DNA from: Brachypterus glaber
Taxonomy: Eukaryota; Arthropoda; Insecta; Coleoptera; Kateretidae
Assembly (NCBI GenBank): GCA_958510825.1
Contig: OY294044.1
Location: 71,188,095 to 71,252,094, forward strand
Direction: 5' to 3'
DNA: 64,000 nucleotides
The notes under the pieces are model-generated. The model saw only the letters and a list, made by a program, of their open reading frames with translations. It searched no databases and was not told where the DNA came from. This document shows, piece after piece, positions 1-11,104 of the stretch (positions are counted from its first letter, which is position 1; each line of letters starts with the position of its first letter). A program made the translations under genes and the position numbers.

Positions 1-440
1 TGGTTTTTACGTAAAATTTGTATTTTTTCCACATTTAACAAACAAATTAGATTTTATTTATAAAAATATAAATCTTGTATGTTAATAAAAAAAAATAGAA
101 AAACATACTAAAAAAAAATAAAAAGTTTTTAAATTATTTTTTTAATGCAAATTTGTTTTCTGGATCCAAAAATGCAAAAATATACAGGAGGTGTCATTTA
201 AAAATAATAATTTTGTAAGCCATTTTGTAGCCCTTGTTAAGAAATATAAGCTACAAAAATTTTTCTTTGATCTGACTGAAAACAATCCCATTTTAGGGGA
301 TGTACATGAATTGAAACTCAAGGTATGTACGTAAATCATATATCGTATATCTTAAGAGTTTTCATATACCGTCATCCGGTTACGGAATGCGCTGTATACC
401 GTAAGAGTTATTTGTGCGATTTAAGTTCTAAAACAGTCGT
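1..440. other. AT-rich stretch, nothing recognised
   Basis: Low-complexity AT-rich DNA. The short open frames on both strands have biased AT-driven composition and no recognisable motif. No RNA gene or repeat end was seen. Confidence 0.6.
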
Positions 441-570
441 AGAAATAGCTATTTTCCTAACAAGTGCACTCGATTGCATTTGCCTGACGACGCGTAGCGG
501 AGTTCAGGCAAGCAATCGGGTTCGGAAAAGCCTCTTTACGCATGCGTTAGGAACAATACTTTTCCTACGA
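441..570. repeat. GC-cored hairpin repeat (family R, copy 1)
   Basis: The copy runs from a ctattttcctaac-like edge to a mirrored ttttcctacgag edge. Its core holds the inverted repeat tgcctga / tcaggca around the loop cgacgcgtagcggagt. A related but diverged copy lies at 17150-17285, and a similar core at 37990-38030. GC-rich stems of this kind stand out sharply from the AT-rich surroundings. It resembles a small non-autonomous foldback element; the class is unknown. Confidence 0.55.
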
Positions 571-710
571 GAAGGGTTAAAATAAAATATACTTTTATAC
601 TTTATCAATAAGAAAATCTTTTAACAGGTAAAAAATTTAAACATTTTTATAATATTATGAATAAATATAACAAGAATAACACTACGCAATTAGGAAATTA
701 AAAAATATTT

Positions 711-787
711 ATGCGTGCGGAAAAGGCTTTCTTTCCACACGCATATGCGTGCGGAAATAGTGATCTTTCCGCACGCTCGTAGGAAAC
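711..787. repeat. Double hairpin of family R type
   Basis: Two adjacent stems are built from gcgtgcggaaa and tttccgcacgc, ending in taggaaa. The same gtgcggaaa and tttccgcac words build the family R copy at 17150-17285. Probably a rearranged or compound copy of the same foldback repeat. Confidence 0.5.
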
Positions 788-795
788 AGTTATTT

Positions 796-907
796 ATGGT
801 ACTAGTGGGTAAAGTAAGATATTGCCCATGAGAAAATTAACCTGCAAGGCGTCAGCCAAGTAGGTTAATTTTTGAGAGGGCAATATCGGTTTACCCATGA
901 GTGCCAT
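796..907. repeat. Hairpin element with about 48-nt arms
   Basis: The left arm (from tggtactagtgggtaaa through atattgccc to aaaattaacct) is matched in inverse order by taggttaattttt, gggcaatat and tttacccatgagtgccata. The loop is short and GC-rich (gcaaggcgtcagccaag). Arms are imperfect. It looks like a miniature foldback element; no second copy was found here. Confidence 0.55.
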
Positions 908-1380
908 ACAAGGTTTTATCTAATAAATAGCTTAGGTATTCATATTTTTATTAAAAATTTTAATGACATTTACATGAAAATAATTTGACAAGTGACAGTT
1001 GAGTGGGTAAAATAAATAATTATCCACTCAATAAAATAAAAGCCACGCGGGGGTTATTATTGAGTTTAAAGCTGGTAATTGTCTTATTATGTGTATATAT
1101 ATATGTAGACAAAAATAATTGAAAAAACTACTAAAATTTAGAAACTTCAAACTATGACTTTTTACGTAATTTATAAGATTTATCATACATTATATTTTTT
1201 ACAAGCCGGTTTTAGATTATTATACTACATAACGTGTACGAAAAAATATTTATTTCGAACGAGCGAATGTTTAGCACGAGCCGCGCAGGGAGGTTTACCT
1301 CGAACCCCCAAATTTAAAAAAATCAAATTCACCATGTTTGTACCAATTTGCGATATATACTTTTCTACTTTTCTAAATAA
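908..1380. other. Unassigned AT-rich stretch
   Basis: Contains a short (TA)n run near 1096-1106 and a GC-richer patch at about 1258-1305 (gagcgaatgtttagcacgag) whose wording recalls hairpin-type repeats. No gene recognised. Confidence 0.4.
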
Positions 1381-1980
1381 CTTTAAAAAATATCCTTCCA
1401 TAAGTTTTCCTGTCCGTGTGTCTGCACGTCCGTTTGTCCTTCCGGATGTCACGGTCTCTCGTCCTCCCAAAAATATGAAACTTGTGGTGGGCTAAACATA
1501 TAAAACCATCGAAAGTAGTGAAAAAAAAACTCTGATCAATTTAATTTTTTCAGGAAAGTTACTTTTATTAAGATCAACCATATACAGAGCCGTCCAAAAG
1601 TCACCCCCCATCCCTCTTAACTTTTGAACCAGTTGAGATATCGGAAAGAAATATGCAATCGACTTTTTCAGGAAAAATCAGTATTGATAAGAACAGGAAG
1701 CATATTAAAACTTTAAAAAATATCCTTCCATAAGTTTTCCTGTCCGTGTGTCTGCACGTCCGTTTGTCCTTCCGGATGTCACGGTCTCTCGTCCTCCCAA
1801 AAATATGAAACTTGTGGTGGGCTAAACTTATAAAACAATCGAAAGTAGTGAAAAAAAAACTCTGATCAATTTAATTTTTTCAGGAAAGTTACTTTTATTA
1901 AGATCAATCATATACAGAGCTGTGCAAAAGTCACCCCCCCCCTCTTAACTTAAGAACCAGTTGAGATATCGACTTCAAAT
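1381..1980. repeat. Tandem duplication, 330-bp period
   Basis: The segment beginning ctttaaaaaatatccttcca at 1381 recurs at 1711 and stays nearly identical for about 260 bp. The shared part includes the insect-type run tgtccgtgtgtctgcacgtc and a tail that reads into the end of palindromic family B (cagagc.gtccaaaagtcacc). In the first copy the family B end stops near 1640; in the second it continues into the complete element B1. This suggests duplication of DNA that included the left end of B1. Confidence 0.8.
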
Positions 1981-2633
1981 TTGGAACTTTTTAAATAAGA
2001 CAACTTAAACTATCTTTTAGCATATATTTAATACTTTCAGCTCTTAAAATGTGGGCAGGGGGGCATGGGGGCACATTTTTTTAAATGGAAAGGGGGTCGT
2101 GTAATCATTTTAAAGCTTATAAAATTCTCCATCTAACTCCATATTTTTAATTAAAAAAAAAAAAAAAATTGGGTTTAAAATGGGGTTCAATAAGGGTATT
2201 AATGTCAAAGTTCCTCTAAAAGAAACAAATAATTTTTTAAAAATGCCTAATTTCATCATAAAAAAATGTTAATTATACTTTTAAACTAATTTTAGTTGAC
2301 ATAAATAAAAATTTGTAAAAAAACTTAAAAAATCGAATGTTTTAGCACAAAAAATTAAAAAATCAAAACCTTAAAAAACATTTTTAAAAAATTTAAAAAT
2401 ATTATATTAAATAGAGAATTTTATAAGCTTTAAAATGATGTATCACACGACCCCCTTTCCCTTTAATAAAATTTCCCGCCATGCCCCCCTGCACACATTT
2501 TAAGATCTAAAAGTATTAAATATATGCTAAAAGATAGTTTAAGTTGTCTTATTTAAAAGTTAGAAATTTGAAGTCGATATCTCAACTGGTTCAAAAGTTA
2601 AGAGGGGGAGGGGGTGGCTTTTGGACCGCTCTG
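1915..2633. mobile_element. Palindromic Tc1-like MITE B1
   Basis: A 719-bp element with long terminal inverted repeats. Ends read cagagctgtgcaaaagtcac and, inverted, cagagcggtccaaaagccac. Both flanks carry TA (1913-1914 and 2634-2635), the target-site duplication of the IS630/Tc1/mariner superfamily. Arms of about 230 bp include the mirrored words gttgagatatcgacttc, aagttgtcttattta and gaccccctttcc. The centre is AT-rich and non-coding, so it depended on a transposase made elsewhere. A second full copy lies at 25383-26077 and an isolated end at 14895-14982. Tc1 ends of the form CAGTGCTGGCCAAAA are established knowledge; the family assignment here is inference. Confidence 0.8.
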
Positions 2634-2640
2634 TATGATT

Positions 2641-2914
2641 GGTATGCATGTTACGGGCAAAGACGATATTGGGCATTGGCGTGGATGGCCGGTCAATGAT
2701 GAGAATAATAAATTGGACATTATCGATTTGTTTGTTTTGGTTTTATGTTGTTTTTTCTTACTGGTGGGCGTTGGTTTACATCAACGTTGGTTTTGCGCCT
2801 GATTGGTCAGTTTTTTAACCTAACTTTCAGTTTATTGTCGATAATGTCAAGTTTATTCGTTTCATCATTGACCGTCAATGGCCGAATTATCGCTTTGCCC
2901 ATAACATGCATACC
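2641..2914. mobile_element. Small TIR element, 274 bp
   Basis: Arms of about 85 bp start ggtatgcatgttacgggcaa on the left and mirror taacatgcatacc on the right. Inner mirrored words include gacattatcga and tcaatgatga. It lies immediately beside the end of B1. No coding frame. Non-autonomous DNA element of unknown family. Confidence 0.65.
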
Positions 2915-3242
2915 AAAAAAAAAAACACTTTAAAAACAAAAAAAATAAGTCAAATTAAAAAATATATTCATTTAAAAACAAAAAATTACAAATATTTCAG
3001 AACAATTTAATTTAAAGTTCTCCAAAAAAAGATATTCGCAATTGCGAGGAGTATAGTATAGAATGAGAAGCATTTATGTCTTGTTTTATGTCACCCTAAT
3101 GTCAAGTAATAAAAAGTAAAGATAGCCAGTGGCAGTTCCTACCCTAAAAAAATATGTTGAACATTTTTTACAACGTAACTTCTTTTTGAGTTTTTTTTAA
3201 TTTAGGATCTAATCGATAACCTTGGATACGGGTAGATTTATA
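2915..3242. other. Unassigned AT-rich stretch
   Basis: Between two TIR elements; oligo-A rich at the start. No gene, no repeat pair recognised. Confidence 0.5.
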
Positions 3243-4428
3243 TGCAGATTAGAGTGGTCCTTAAAAAATTGATTTTAAGGGACGCTCCACTATGTCTCCA
3301 AACAGCTTAAAAAGTGACTATAATTGTTTAAGGGGTAAATTGCATTTAAACTATCAGATTATACCATAAAAATATGATTTTAGATATTCATTATACCGGG
3401 TGTTTACATTGAAAAATATTTTTTTATAAAATTGCATTTTCCAAAATTTTCAGAAAAAAAAAATAAAATTTTAACATTGGTCTGGAAATGATCTCTAAAG
3501 GTCTTTCTAAGGTAGGTCTAAAATTAGTTTTTGATTTATTTTATCTTTGGAGCCCGTTGAAATACAGCAGGAAGTTTTTGCACATGATCTCTAATATTAT
3601 AATACAAATAAGTTCTATCATTTTACGTAAACATTATTTAAATAGAAAGATTTTATTACTTGAATAGGTACTGCCAAAAAAACGTCAAAATTAAAAAATA
3701 TATATTTTTAAGGATTTTGCGCTTATTGAGTGTTCTTCTTAATATTACTTACTTTTAACTATACTGTTAGGGAGCAGGATTTTGTTCTTTTGGGTTGGCA
3801 ACATACAAAAGCCTATCTCTTGACGTTTTGCGTGCAAATGTCAATGTCGTTTTAAAGTTTAATTTTTTACAAAATTTTGTGTTTGGGTTATTTTTTACCG
3901 TGTTAAAATTGTGGACTGGTTAATTGCAGTGAAAAAAGAAGAGATGACTGTAAAATATATCAAAATATCATTTGTTCCTAGAATTTTAAACATAGTGTAA
4001 ACTGTAATGCCAACCCAAAACCAAAATCCCTAAATCAGTCATCAATTTAAATGTAGGTTTTTTAAATTTTAGAGCAAAATAAAAAAAATTGTATGAAGCA
4101 CTCGTTTCATAACACGTTTTTAGAGCACTAGTACTTTAGAAAACTCGCCGCAAGCGGCTCGTTTTCTAAACTTGAACTCGTGCGCTAAAAACTTATGTTA
4201 TGAAACTAGTACTTTAATATACTATAATTCTTTTAAATATTTTTTTGGCTCTACTACATAAAAAACATGTTTTCCTAAATGGTTTTCAATATGAGGTCAA
4301 TATGTTTTGTGTATTTTTTATGAATCTTTTTTATGAATCTTTTTTAGGGTACAAAATATCTTTAGAAAATTTGGACTTTTTAGGGGGCATTAATAAAAAT
4401 CTATTTTTTAAAGTCCACCCTAATGCAC
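3243..4428. mobile_element. TIR element U, ends with gattagagtggtcc
   Basis: The left end (gcagattagagtggtccttaaa) and the inverted right end (gtgcattagggtggactttaaa) match over about 32 bp including the following aaaattgatttt / aaaatagatttt. This brackets 1.19 kb that holds dispersed repeat A1. A similar right end (aaagtccaccctagtgcc) occurs at 31187-31204. No coding sequence seen. The bracket is an inference from one TIR pair. Confidence 0.5.
3770..4225 (+). repeat. Dispersed repeat family A, copy 1
   Basis: Starts within ttttgggttggcaac and ends gaaactagtactttaatatac. It matches A3 at 37079-37603 on the same strand and A2 at 23594-24090 on the opposite strand over most of its length, for example aaaattttgtgtttgggtta and ccctaaatcagtcatcaatt. 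A GC-cored hairpin (aaaactcgccgcaagcggct) sits near the 3' edge. This copy lacks the outer 5' part (cttataggcccataagagg) present in A2 and A3. Non-coding; class unknown. Confidence 0.75.
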
Positions 4429-4714
4429 ATGCCTAGTATTAAACAATTTCAGTCATCCCCAATAAATCTGCCCTGATCACATTTTGACTGCAGTTACTCC
4501 CAAGGACCTCGTATCTTGACAAAACGATAATAAAGGCATATATTTCTAACTTTTGCCTACCACAGATAAAAATCTGTTAGACATTACAACAATATACTTT
4601 CTCGACGCTATTCACTGGATAACATCCAGTGGATAGTGACCAGGAAAAAAGGTAAAATTTTAACGTTGTATATTTTTTGAAAATTAGATGTATTTTAAAA
4701 CAAACTTTAATTTT
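4429..4714. other. Unassigned, one small hairpin
   Basis: Holds a short hairpin at 4608-4637 built on cactggat / atccagtg. Otherwise featureless AT-rich DNA. Confidence 0.45.
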
Positions 4715-4800
4715 TGCTTTTCCATTTTGAAAATTTTCAAAATTTCGTGCAAAAATTTTCAATTTTCTTTTGTGTATTTTTACGTTTTATAACGTTTTAT
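4715..4800 (+). repeat. Fragment of repeat family I 5' region
   Basis: The words tttttgcttttccattttga, aatttcgtgcaaaaattttc and cgttttata also open the family I copies at 26706 and 49378. Only this start is present; the internal tandem array is missing. Confidence 0.5.
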
Positions 4801-4892
4801 GTACGTTTTATGTACTGGGTATTTCACGGTAGACAGATCAGACGATTTGTGGCGTTATTAATAAAGATATAAAAATGAAACCAGTTAGTATA

Positions 4893-5354
4893 GACTACAA
4901 ACAAAAGTTCTCTACTCTTTTTTTTTTGTTTTTGAGCTAGCGGTTTTTTGCACAGAACAACATTTTTAAATGTCAACATTTAAAAGAATTACAATTTTTC
5001 TTTATCATACAATACTAAAAACATTAACTCTGTTGTAAATTTTTGATTTATAAAAACCTTAAAAAGTGGGATTTGTATTTTGGAATGATCCCGCTATCGT
5101 AAAAAGTAGGATGCGATGAAATTAACATAAAAAGTATGTATATATAATATATATACATACTATATTATGTCCTTCATGATGACACTAAATGTCAAATACA
5201 GTTAATAAGCTTAATTTATAAAACCTTATAAAGAATTTGCAGTAAAAGTTAATTGGTTTCCTATTTTTAAAACAATTTTTAAATTATGTGTAAAAAAATG
5301 CTTGTGTGGTGTCTAGCTCAAAAAAAAAAGAGTAGATAACTTTTGTTTGGAGTC
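4893..5354. mobile_element. Palindromic element, 462 bp
   Basis: The left arm gactacaaacaaaagttctc, then tactctttttttttt and tgagctag, is mirrored by ctagctcaaaaaaaa, agagtagat and aacttttgtttggagtc. The centre contains a strongly self-complementary AT stretch, agtatgtatatataatat, mirrored to 5162. Non-coding miniature inverted-repeat element of unknown family. Confidence 0.65.
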
Positions 5355-5711
5355 AATTGAAGATATTAAGGTCTAAATTAAGCCATTACTGCATGAGCAT
5401 AGAAAAAGAAAACAATTTTTTTTTAAGGTGAATCTAAGTTAACTTTAACTAACTAACTAACCAGCTAACTTAACTTTATGTGTGGTTTTATAATAAAGCT
5501 CATACTTGAAATATGTATGACACATCCTTTATATAGGATATCATGCAGAATACCAACAAGTTCAGAAATAATTTTTTTTTATTTTATATAAAATTGACAC
5601 AAATAATATAATCATTTTACTCTAAAACCTAAAAAAGAAAATACAATTGTTTTATTGAATATCAAAAATATTTAATTATTATGATAATCAAAAAAAAAAC
5701 ACTCATTTGGA
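5355..5711. other. Unassigned AT-rich stretch
   Basis: Contains a short (AACT)n-like run near 5440-5460. No gene recognised. Confidence 0.5.
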
Positions 5712-5797
5712 TGCACCGAGTACGCGAACCTAGTTTTTAGTGCACGCAAAAAAAGCACTCGATGTGCGTCGAGGTACGTATACTATTTTTCCTACGC
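5712..5797 (+). repeat. Repeat family J, short copy
   Basis: Runs from tgcaccgagtacgcgaacct through aaaagcactcgatg to tactatttttcctacgc. The reverse complement at 12843-12992 carries the same words in the same order but is longer, with an additional inner hairpin (aaggcggagccgagt). This copy is an internally deleted or ancestral form. Confidence 0.65.
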
Positions 5798-7612
5798 AAA
5801 AATTATCATCAAATCTTTCTTACAAAATAATTGAACGCTTTCCCTAGGAGTCCGGGTATGGTCATATTGCAAAGTCGAGTCCTTTCAAAAGGAGGGTATG
5901 GTCATTCAAATACCTAAACGGAATACAAATTTTGACTAAATTTCATCCAAACTCTCAAAAAGTATAACATTTTTTATTAAATTATGGACCGAGAGGGGCC
6001 ATGAAATCCATGTCCCCCTTCCCATTACCGGGCCTGTAAGGGTCCCTCTATAAAATATATTTAATGGCAATTTTTATAACAATTTGTTATAAAAATATTA
6101 AAAATAAAATATTGGCCTAAAGCGATTCTATGCATGACAACGTATATAAAGGATCTCGTCAAAAAATCAAAACTATAAAAATCCAGAGTATCTAATTAAT
6201 AAATAATTGCGTAAAGCTTTAAAGTATAACCACATTTATTAAAAAAACGTTAAGATATATTTAAAAAATTGTTTTGAAAAAATTTACAGAAATTCTAATC
6301 CGGCATCCTAAGAAGTGAATAAATTAAGATTTTTAGCGGTCAGCGACGTGGGAACATATGATTCTTTTTTTGTAAAAAAAAAACACATCTTTGTGTTAAA
6401 TAAAGCCTAAAGGTCACATTAACTGCGCCCAATCCCTCCAACCAACGGTTGGTTCCTCCGTCCGTCCATGCAGAGACCTAAGGGCCATACCGTTTGTCAA
6501 ATCAAAACCAAAATTTAAACTTTAGATTTTCGATGGATTATTTATGGCGTTGTTCTTACTTTTTCTCTACTGATAACAAAAAAAAAAGATCCTACTTCCC
6601 TCAAATGTGGGTAGTTTACTGATGAAAAAAAAACTATTTCCCTAAAAATGACTCTAGTAGTAGTAGTAGTTACAAACATAACATGTAATTACTGGTTTTT
6701 CCTGGAAAAATTACATAAGGGCGTAAAATTATTTTTTGCAATTTTAGCGAAGGCTTCTTAAAATTTATATTCTCATTATCACCGAAAATAAACAACAAAA
6801 TAATCAAAATTTTAAAACTTTATCGCGAGAAAGTTAGTGGCATTTTCAGTTTAATTAAATAACTTATTGTCGCTAGTTTTGGAGTTAGATGTTGCTATAT
6901 TTAATTTTTTACCGCTAATCCAACTATGCTAATAATAATTATAGGAATTAATATTTTATGCTTATACTTATGCTTTATTATCCTCATAAAAGTCGGATAC
7001 GGCTTTGTTTTATTTAGGGATAGTTAATAAAGACTTCCCATCTATTCTGTTTTCTGTTTCTTATCATAACTGGAATCCGTGATATTTTCTATTAAGTAAA
7101 CAATATCATCAATAAATATTTTAAAAACAGCCGACAAATCAGGAAATTTTCACGGTCCAATATTTGTTTTTGTAGGAAAATTTATTAAAAATGGATGTGT
7201 TATCTTCATCTTAGGAAAACTTATTTCCAATTGATGTTATTTATATGGACATATGGTCATGTTATTTATTTTGTATTGGTGTCGATAACCTAGTTTTGAA
7301 GTTATGGTTAAAAAGAAGCATATATACATAGATAATATGTAGAATAATAAATATAACTATTTTATGAACATTTAACTCAGCAACACTAGCTGCTTACCAC
7401 ACACCATCTTAAACGTGTCCCTCACAAACAAAACCCTTGGTGGAGGGCTTCCTCACTACTACGCTGTTTTTAGACACTATAAAGTAAATCATAATTTTTT
7501 GGATCTTAATCAATTAGATTTGAAGAACACATAGAAATAAGTGAGTTCTCTACAAAGGAAGTAGTAAAATATTAAAAAAACATTTTGAATTGTAAATTTC
7601 CAAATATTGTAT
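5798..7612. other. Unassigned stretch
   Basis: A segment at 5870-6030 shares scattered words (ggtccataattta, taggtatttg) with the reverse complement of 15350-15430, suggesting an old dispersed repeat. A (TAG)n run lies near 6656-6670. No coding sequence or TIR pair was found in the rest. Confidence 0.4.
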
Positions 7613-8250
7613 TTAAAAAAAAAACAGTTTTCGGTTCCTTGCACTAATTAACTCTGTACAATGTAGAGTGTACATGCATGATAAATGATAACATGTACAT
7701 AACTCTAAAGAACTCCAATGAACTGTTCCAATTAGTTTATACCCAGAAAACCAGCTTGAGAGTCTAGTATATAGCATACTAAACTTGCTTTCATATAGCA
7801 AGAAAAATGGAAGAAATTATTGAGACGTTCAAAATATTTCTCAAAAGTTGAATGAAAAATGAACGCTATAATTGTACGTCTAAAAGCACTCATAATTATA
7901 TCAAAATATGTATGCTATTTTATGTTAATTTAAGGTCTTATTATTATAGGTTCCATTTTTAATACTAAATGCTTCCTAGTTTTAGACGGATAAATTAATA
8001 AACTATTTTAGGTCGATAATATACGCCTTTATTTGATAAAATTTAGGACGACCTAATAATCACCAACTTTATGTCGAAAATATATAGTTTATATTGTTTT
8101 AGTTGAGAACATGCTATAAATGAACTATTTTAAGTCCAAAATGTACTACTTATATCGTCTCAATTTATCTCGCTAATAATGCTTCTACTTTTCGCACAAA
8201 ATTCAAGCAAATATTTCAAAATAGTATTTATTTTGTTTCTTTTTTCTTAG

Positions 8251-8695
8251 CAGACGTTTAGTATTACTAAAGTTTTCAGAATGGTAGCACGCCACTTTGA
8301 AAATTTACGAATTGTAAATTCTTCTCAGATTTTTCAAAAATCGTCGAAAAAAAAAGAAAATTTAATTATTTAGCTTCTTTAAGAAGTAAAGAAGTAGAGC
8401 ACAAAGATAAAAGTGACCTTAGTGAATGCAGTGAAGTTTTATAAGAATACAGGATTGGTAGAAGAGAGCTTTTGTGGCGAAAGCAGAAGTAGTGAAATAG
8501 TGAATAATAGTGAAAATGAGGTTTAAAATTATATTGAAAATTTGTATAAATAAGATTGAAATCGAAAGTAATGACAGTGATGAAGAACATGAATGTGAAA
8601 ATTTAAATTTTCAACAAAAATTATCTAAAGTGTGTTGTGATACAAGTATGGACCACAAACAAATATATTGTACCTATTCTGAACCTCCTGTTTAA
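8251..8695 (+). pseudogene. Broken coding relic inside element V
   Basis: A pyrimidine-rich tract ending ttttttcttag at 8250 looks like a splice acceptor. It is followed by three consecutive open segments in different frames: 8251-8373 (starts QTFSITKVFRMVARHF), 8398-8526 (contains VKFYKNTGLVEESFCGES) and 8510-8695 (acidic, NDSDEEHECE). The switch of frames points to a coding region broken by indels. The middle segment faintly recalls C-terminal parts of pogo/jerky-type transposases, but I could not confirm this. It may also be a captured host exon. Confidence 0.3.
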
Positions 8696-8779
8696 AAATA
8701 ATAACCTTTTTTTACGTATATCACCTGTTTTATTTCTATTAAAAATGTAGATCAAAAATATACTGTTAAACTAGGTAGA

Positions 8780-8920
8780 AAATAGCATGATATTTTTGAC
8801 GTAATTTAGGCCATAAATAGCATGATATTTTTAACCTTATTTGGATTAAAAATAGCATCCTATTCAGGTGCTATTTTCAGTCGATATTTTCGATCTATAT
8901 ATATATCGAAAATAGCATGC
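8780..8920. repeat. Degenerate 35-bp tandem repeat
   Basis: aaatagcat begins at 8780, 8815 and 8850, exactly 35 bp apart, with a further copy near 8910. Units contain aaatagcatgatattttt. It lies within TIR element V. Confidence 0.65.
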
Positions 8921-9155
8921 TATTTTAGGCTTCTAAATGGAAGAAAAATAGAAATAAAAATGCGAGCTATATTATTAGGGCTAGTTGTATGCATTTGGGG
9001 GAATTTTAAGGATGTTTAGCTCGCATTTAGTGCACTAGTTTCGAGCTATTCTGGTTTTTTGGGATATGTACGTTATATTCAAGTAATAAACTAGGTGGTA
9101 CAAACTCATGTACAGAGTTAATTAATGCAAGGAACCGAATATAATTTTTTTTTGA

Positions 9156-9261
9156 GATACAAAGTTTTGAAAATTTACAAGTCGATTTAATATTTACAAT
9201 TATGGCGAAGGCGCTATCGTTAATATAATTTTGTCAAATTATTAATATTTTTTGACTTCAA
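9156..9261. other. Short spacer
   Basis: AT-rich spacer between element V and family C copy 1. Nothing recognised. Confidence 0.4.
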
Positions 9262-9512
9262 TTATACTATTCACAGCGCGTAGCACTAGAATGGTATTAT
9301 ACGGTAGTTTCGAGTTTCAAAAATTCTTGGATACAAATGTGTTTCATGAAAAAATTATTTTAAATTTAAACATATTATTATATTATTCACAAATTTTAGC
9401 CGTAAAAAAAAAATTTCAAAAATTTTTCGTTAAAAAAAAATTAATAGATTTTTTTCTTATTTATTTTTTTGTATCAAGTTGTTTTATATACCATCCACTG
9501 TGAATAGTATAA
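9262..9512 (+). mobile_element. Family C element, copy 1 (internally deleted)
   Basis: Terminal inverted repeats ttatactattcacag and ctgtgaatagtataa bracket 251 bp. The 5' half (agaatggtattatacggtag, then tacaaatgtgtttcatgaaa) matches the copies at 57470 and 59350 and the inverted copy ending at 55206. The gtccgtctgtc tract present in those copies is missing here. Family class unknown; possibly a non-autonomous DNA transposon. Confidence 0.7.
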
Positions 9513-10440
9513 GTATATCTTATCTTGGCAAAAAATGCTTAGCGGTTTCATTGGACATGCAAAAAGCATTTGATACAGTTCCACACGATTTATTGTTAAA
9601 AGTATTGGAAGGAATGGGTATCAGAGGTATTGTACTAAAGTTAATTGAAAACTATTTACAAGATAGGTTACAATATGTAAAAGTTAATAACACCATTAGT
9701 GCTTTGTAAATATGGGCGTTCCTCAGGGGACAGTTTTAGGTCCAATACTGTTTCTTGCATACATAAATGGCTTAACGAATATTAAGAAATACCTTGGAAT
9801 CATTCTTGACCAGCATTTACGGTGGAACGAACATACCCAAGCAATAAATAAAAAACTTAGGATTATAAGACATAAAATCTATAAATTAAAGAATATTTTA
9901 AATCAAAAAAATTTAAAAATATTATATACCTCTTTGGTTGAATCTGTATTAAGATATTGTATTACTGCTTGGGGGGGTATGTATCAAACACATTTAAACA
10001 GTACTCAAATACTTCAAAATTCCATTATAAGAATAATCCTAAAAAAGCCTTTTTTACACCCAACTGCTGACCTTTATAATAAATTACAGGTTATGGATAT
10101 AAGGAACATTTTTGCATATAAATGCCTTCTTTGGAATTTTAATAATACACAAGGGAACTATAGAGTTATAACCAGAGCAAATGAAAATTTAATACGTAAT
10201 ATTCCCTTACTTAAAAGGACACACTCGCAAAGATTTATGAGCTTTATGACAGTCAAATTTTGGAATGTCATACCTGTGGAATTAAAAACTATTAAACGGA
10301 TTTGTAAATTTAAGAGTTTAGTTAAAAAGTATATTTTAAATAACCCTTATATATTTATTCAAATTTTTGATTAAGTATTTTATATAAATTTTAAATAAAT
10401 ATACTACTCTTTCCCTGAACTCCTTATTACAATCATGCCT
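9513..10440 (+). mobile_element. LINE fragment with RT internal deletion
   Basis: A 5'-truncated non-LTR retrotransposon of the CR1/Jockey group starts directly after family C copy 1. Its coding part is described in the pseudogene entry. After the stop near 10374 come an AT-rich 3' region and, further on, a (CT)n tract; the exact 3' end is not clear. Confidence 0.75.
9520..10374 (+). pseudogene. Reverse transcriptase relic lacking motif C
   Basis: The first open segment (to 9709) carries RT motif A, LAVSLDMQKAFDTVPHD, with both aspartates. A stop and a frame change at 9707-9712 precede the second segment, which opens with motif B, GVPQGTVLGPILF. Directly after YINGL the sequence jumps to KYLGIILDQHLRWNEH, so the region with the catalytic ADD box is absent. 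The rest is the usual C-terminal region (LVESVLRYCITAWGG, FWNVIPVELK). An internal deletion plus a frameshift make it inactive. Related to CR1/Jockey-type LINEs; exact clade not determined. Confidence 0.85.
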
Positions 10441-10538
10441 TATTTTGATAATCAAACATACTTTTTTTTATGTATATGTGCATATAATAATAATAATTAG
10501 TGTTTTCTTTTCTTTTTTTTTGTATTTTCTCTCCCCAC

Positions 10539-10541
<3 letters not shown>

Positions 10542-10626
<85 letters not shown>
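10542..10626. repeat. (CT)n then (CG)n microsatellite
   Basis: About 75 bp of uninterrupted CT repeats followed by a short CG alternation to 10626. It produces a meaningless serine/leucine frame. Confidence 0.95.
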
Positions 10627-10627
<1 letters not shown>

Positions 10628-11104
10628 ACCCTCTCCATGATCTATATAGTATTAAATAATAATGGATGTTATCATATATTTTATAAAAAAAAATATCTTA
10701 CCGAACTAATTAATAATTATGTAAATGTATGAAGTGAAAGGGTACACAGCACAAACAGATTTGTTTAGGTAAGTCCCTTACATCTTCAACATTTAAAGGA
10801 TGTATAACATGTATTTAAAATTTTAATAATAATAATTTTAATAAGAATAATAAAAAAAAATAATGAAATGCGTAGCATTTAATATCTTCATGGCTTATTT
10901 TTTTTATAAATTGGAAATTCTTGTGGGTCATGAAAAATGGATTTAAATATTTAAATAAAATTGTAGTTAGTTAGAGAGATATATTTTAATTAAAAGGTGA
11001 ATAACAAAGTCCGCACCTTCGGATTAGAAATTAGTATAGTAGTGCGTTTTTTATAGATTTTAAGATTTACGCAATATAAAAATTGCGGGGCCAAGGATAT
11101 CAAC
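10627..11104. other. Unassigned, may hold LINE 3' end
   Basis: Contains aataataataattttaataag near 10826, which could be the tail of the preceding LINE, but no target duplication was found. Confidence 0.35.

Larger units (their letters stand above)
7613..9155. mobile_element. TIR element V with decayed coding core
   Basis: The left end (ttcggttccttgcactaatt, then aactctgtaca) and the inverted right end (tgtacagagttaattaatgc, then aaggaaccgaa) match over about 31 bp, bracketing 1.54 kb. Inside are a splice-acceptor-like site at 8250, broken open frames at 8251-8695 and a 35-bp tandem repeat. This is the layout of a degenerate DNA transposon or a TIR element that took up foreign sequence. No DDE motif could be recognised, so the superfamily is open. 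Confidence 0.6.

Noticed and set aside
1225..1495. Overlapping frames on both strands at 1154-1495
   Set aside because: They lie largely in the 330-bp tandem duplication and have no recognisable domain.
10445..10732. 95-codon frame with long S/L run
   Set aside because: It is produced by the (CT)n microsatellite.
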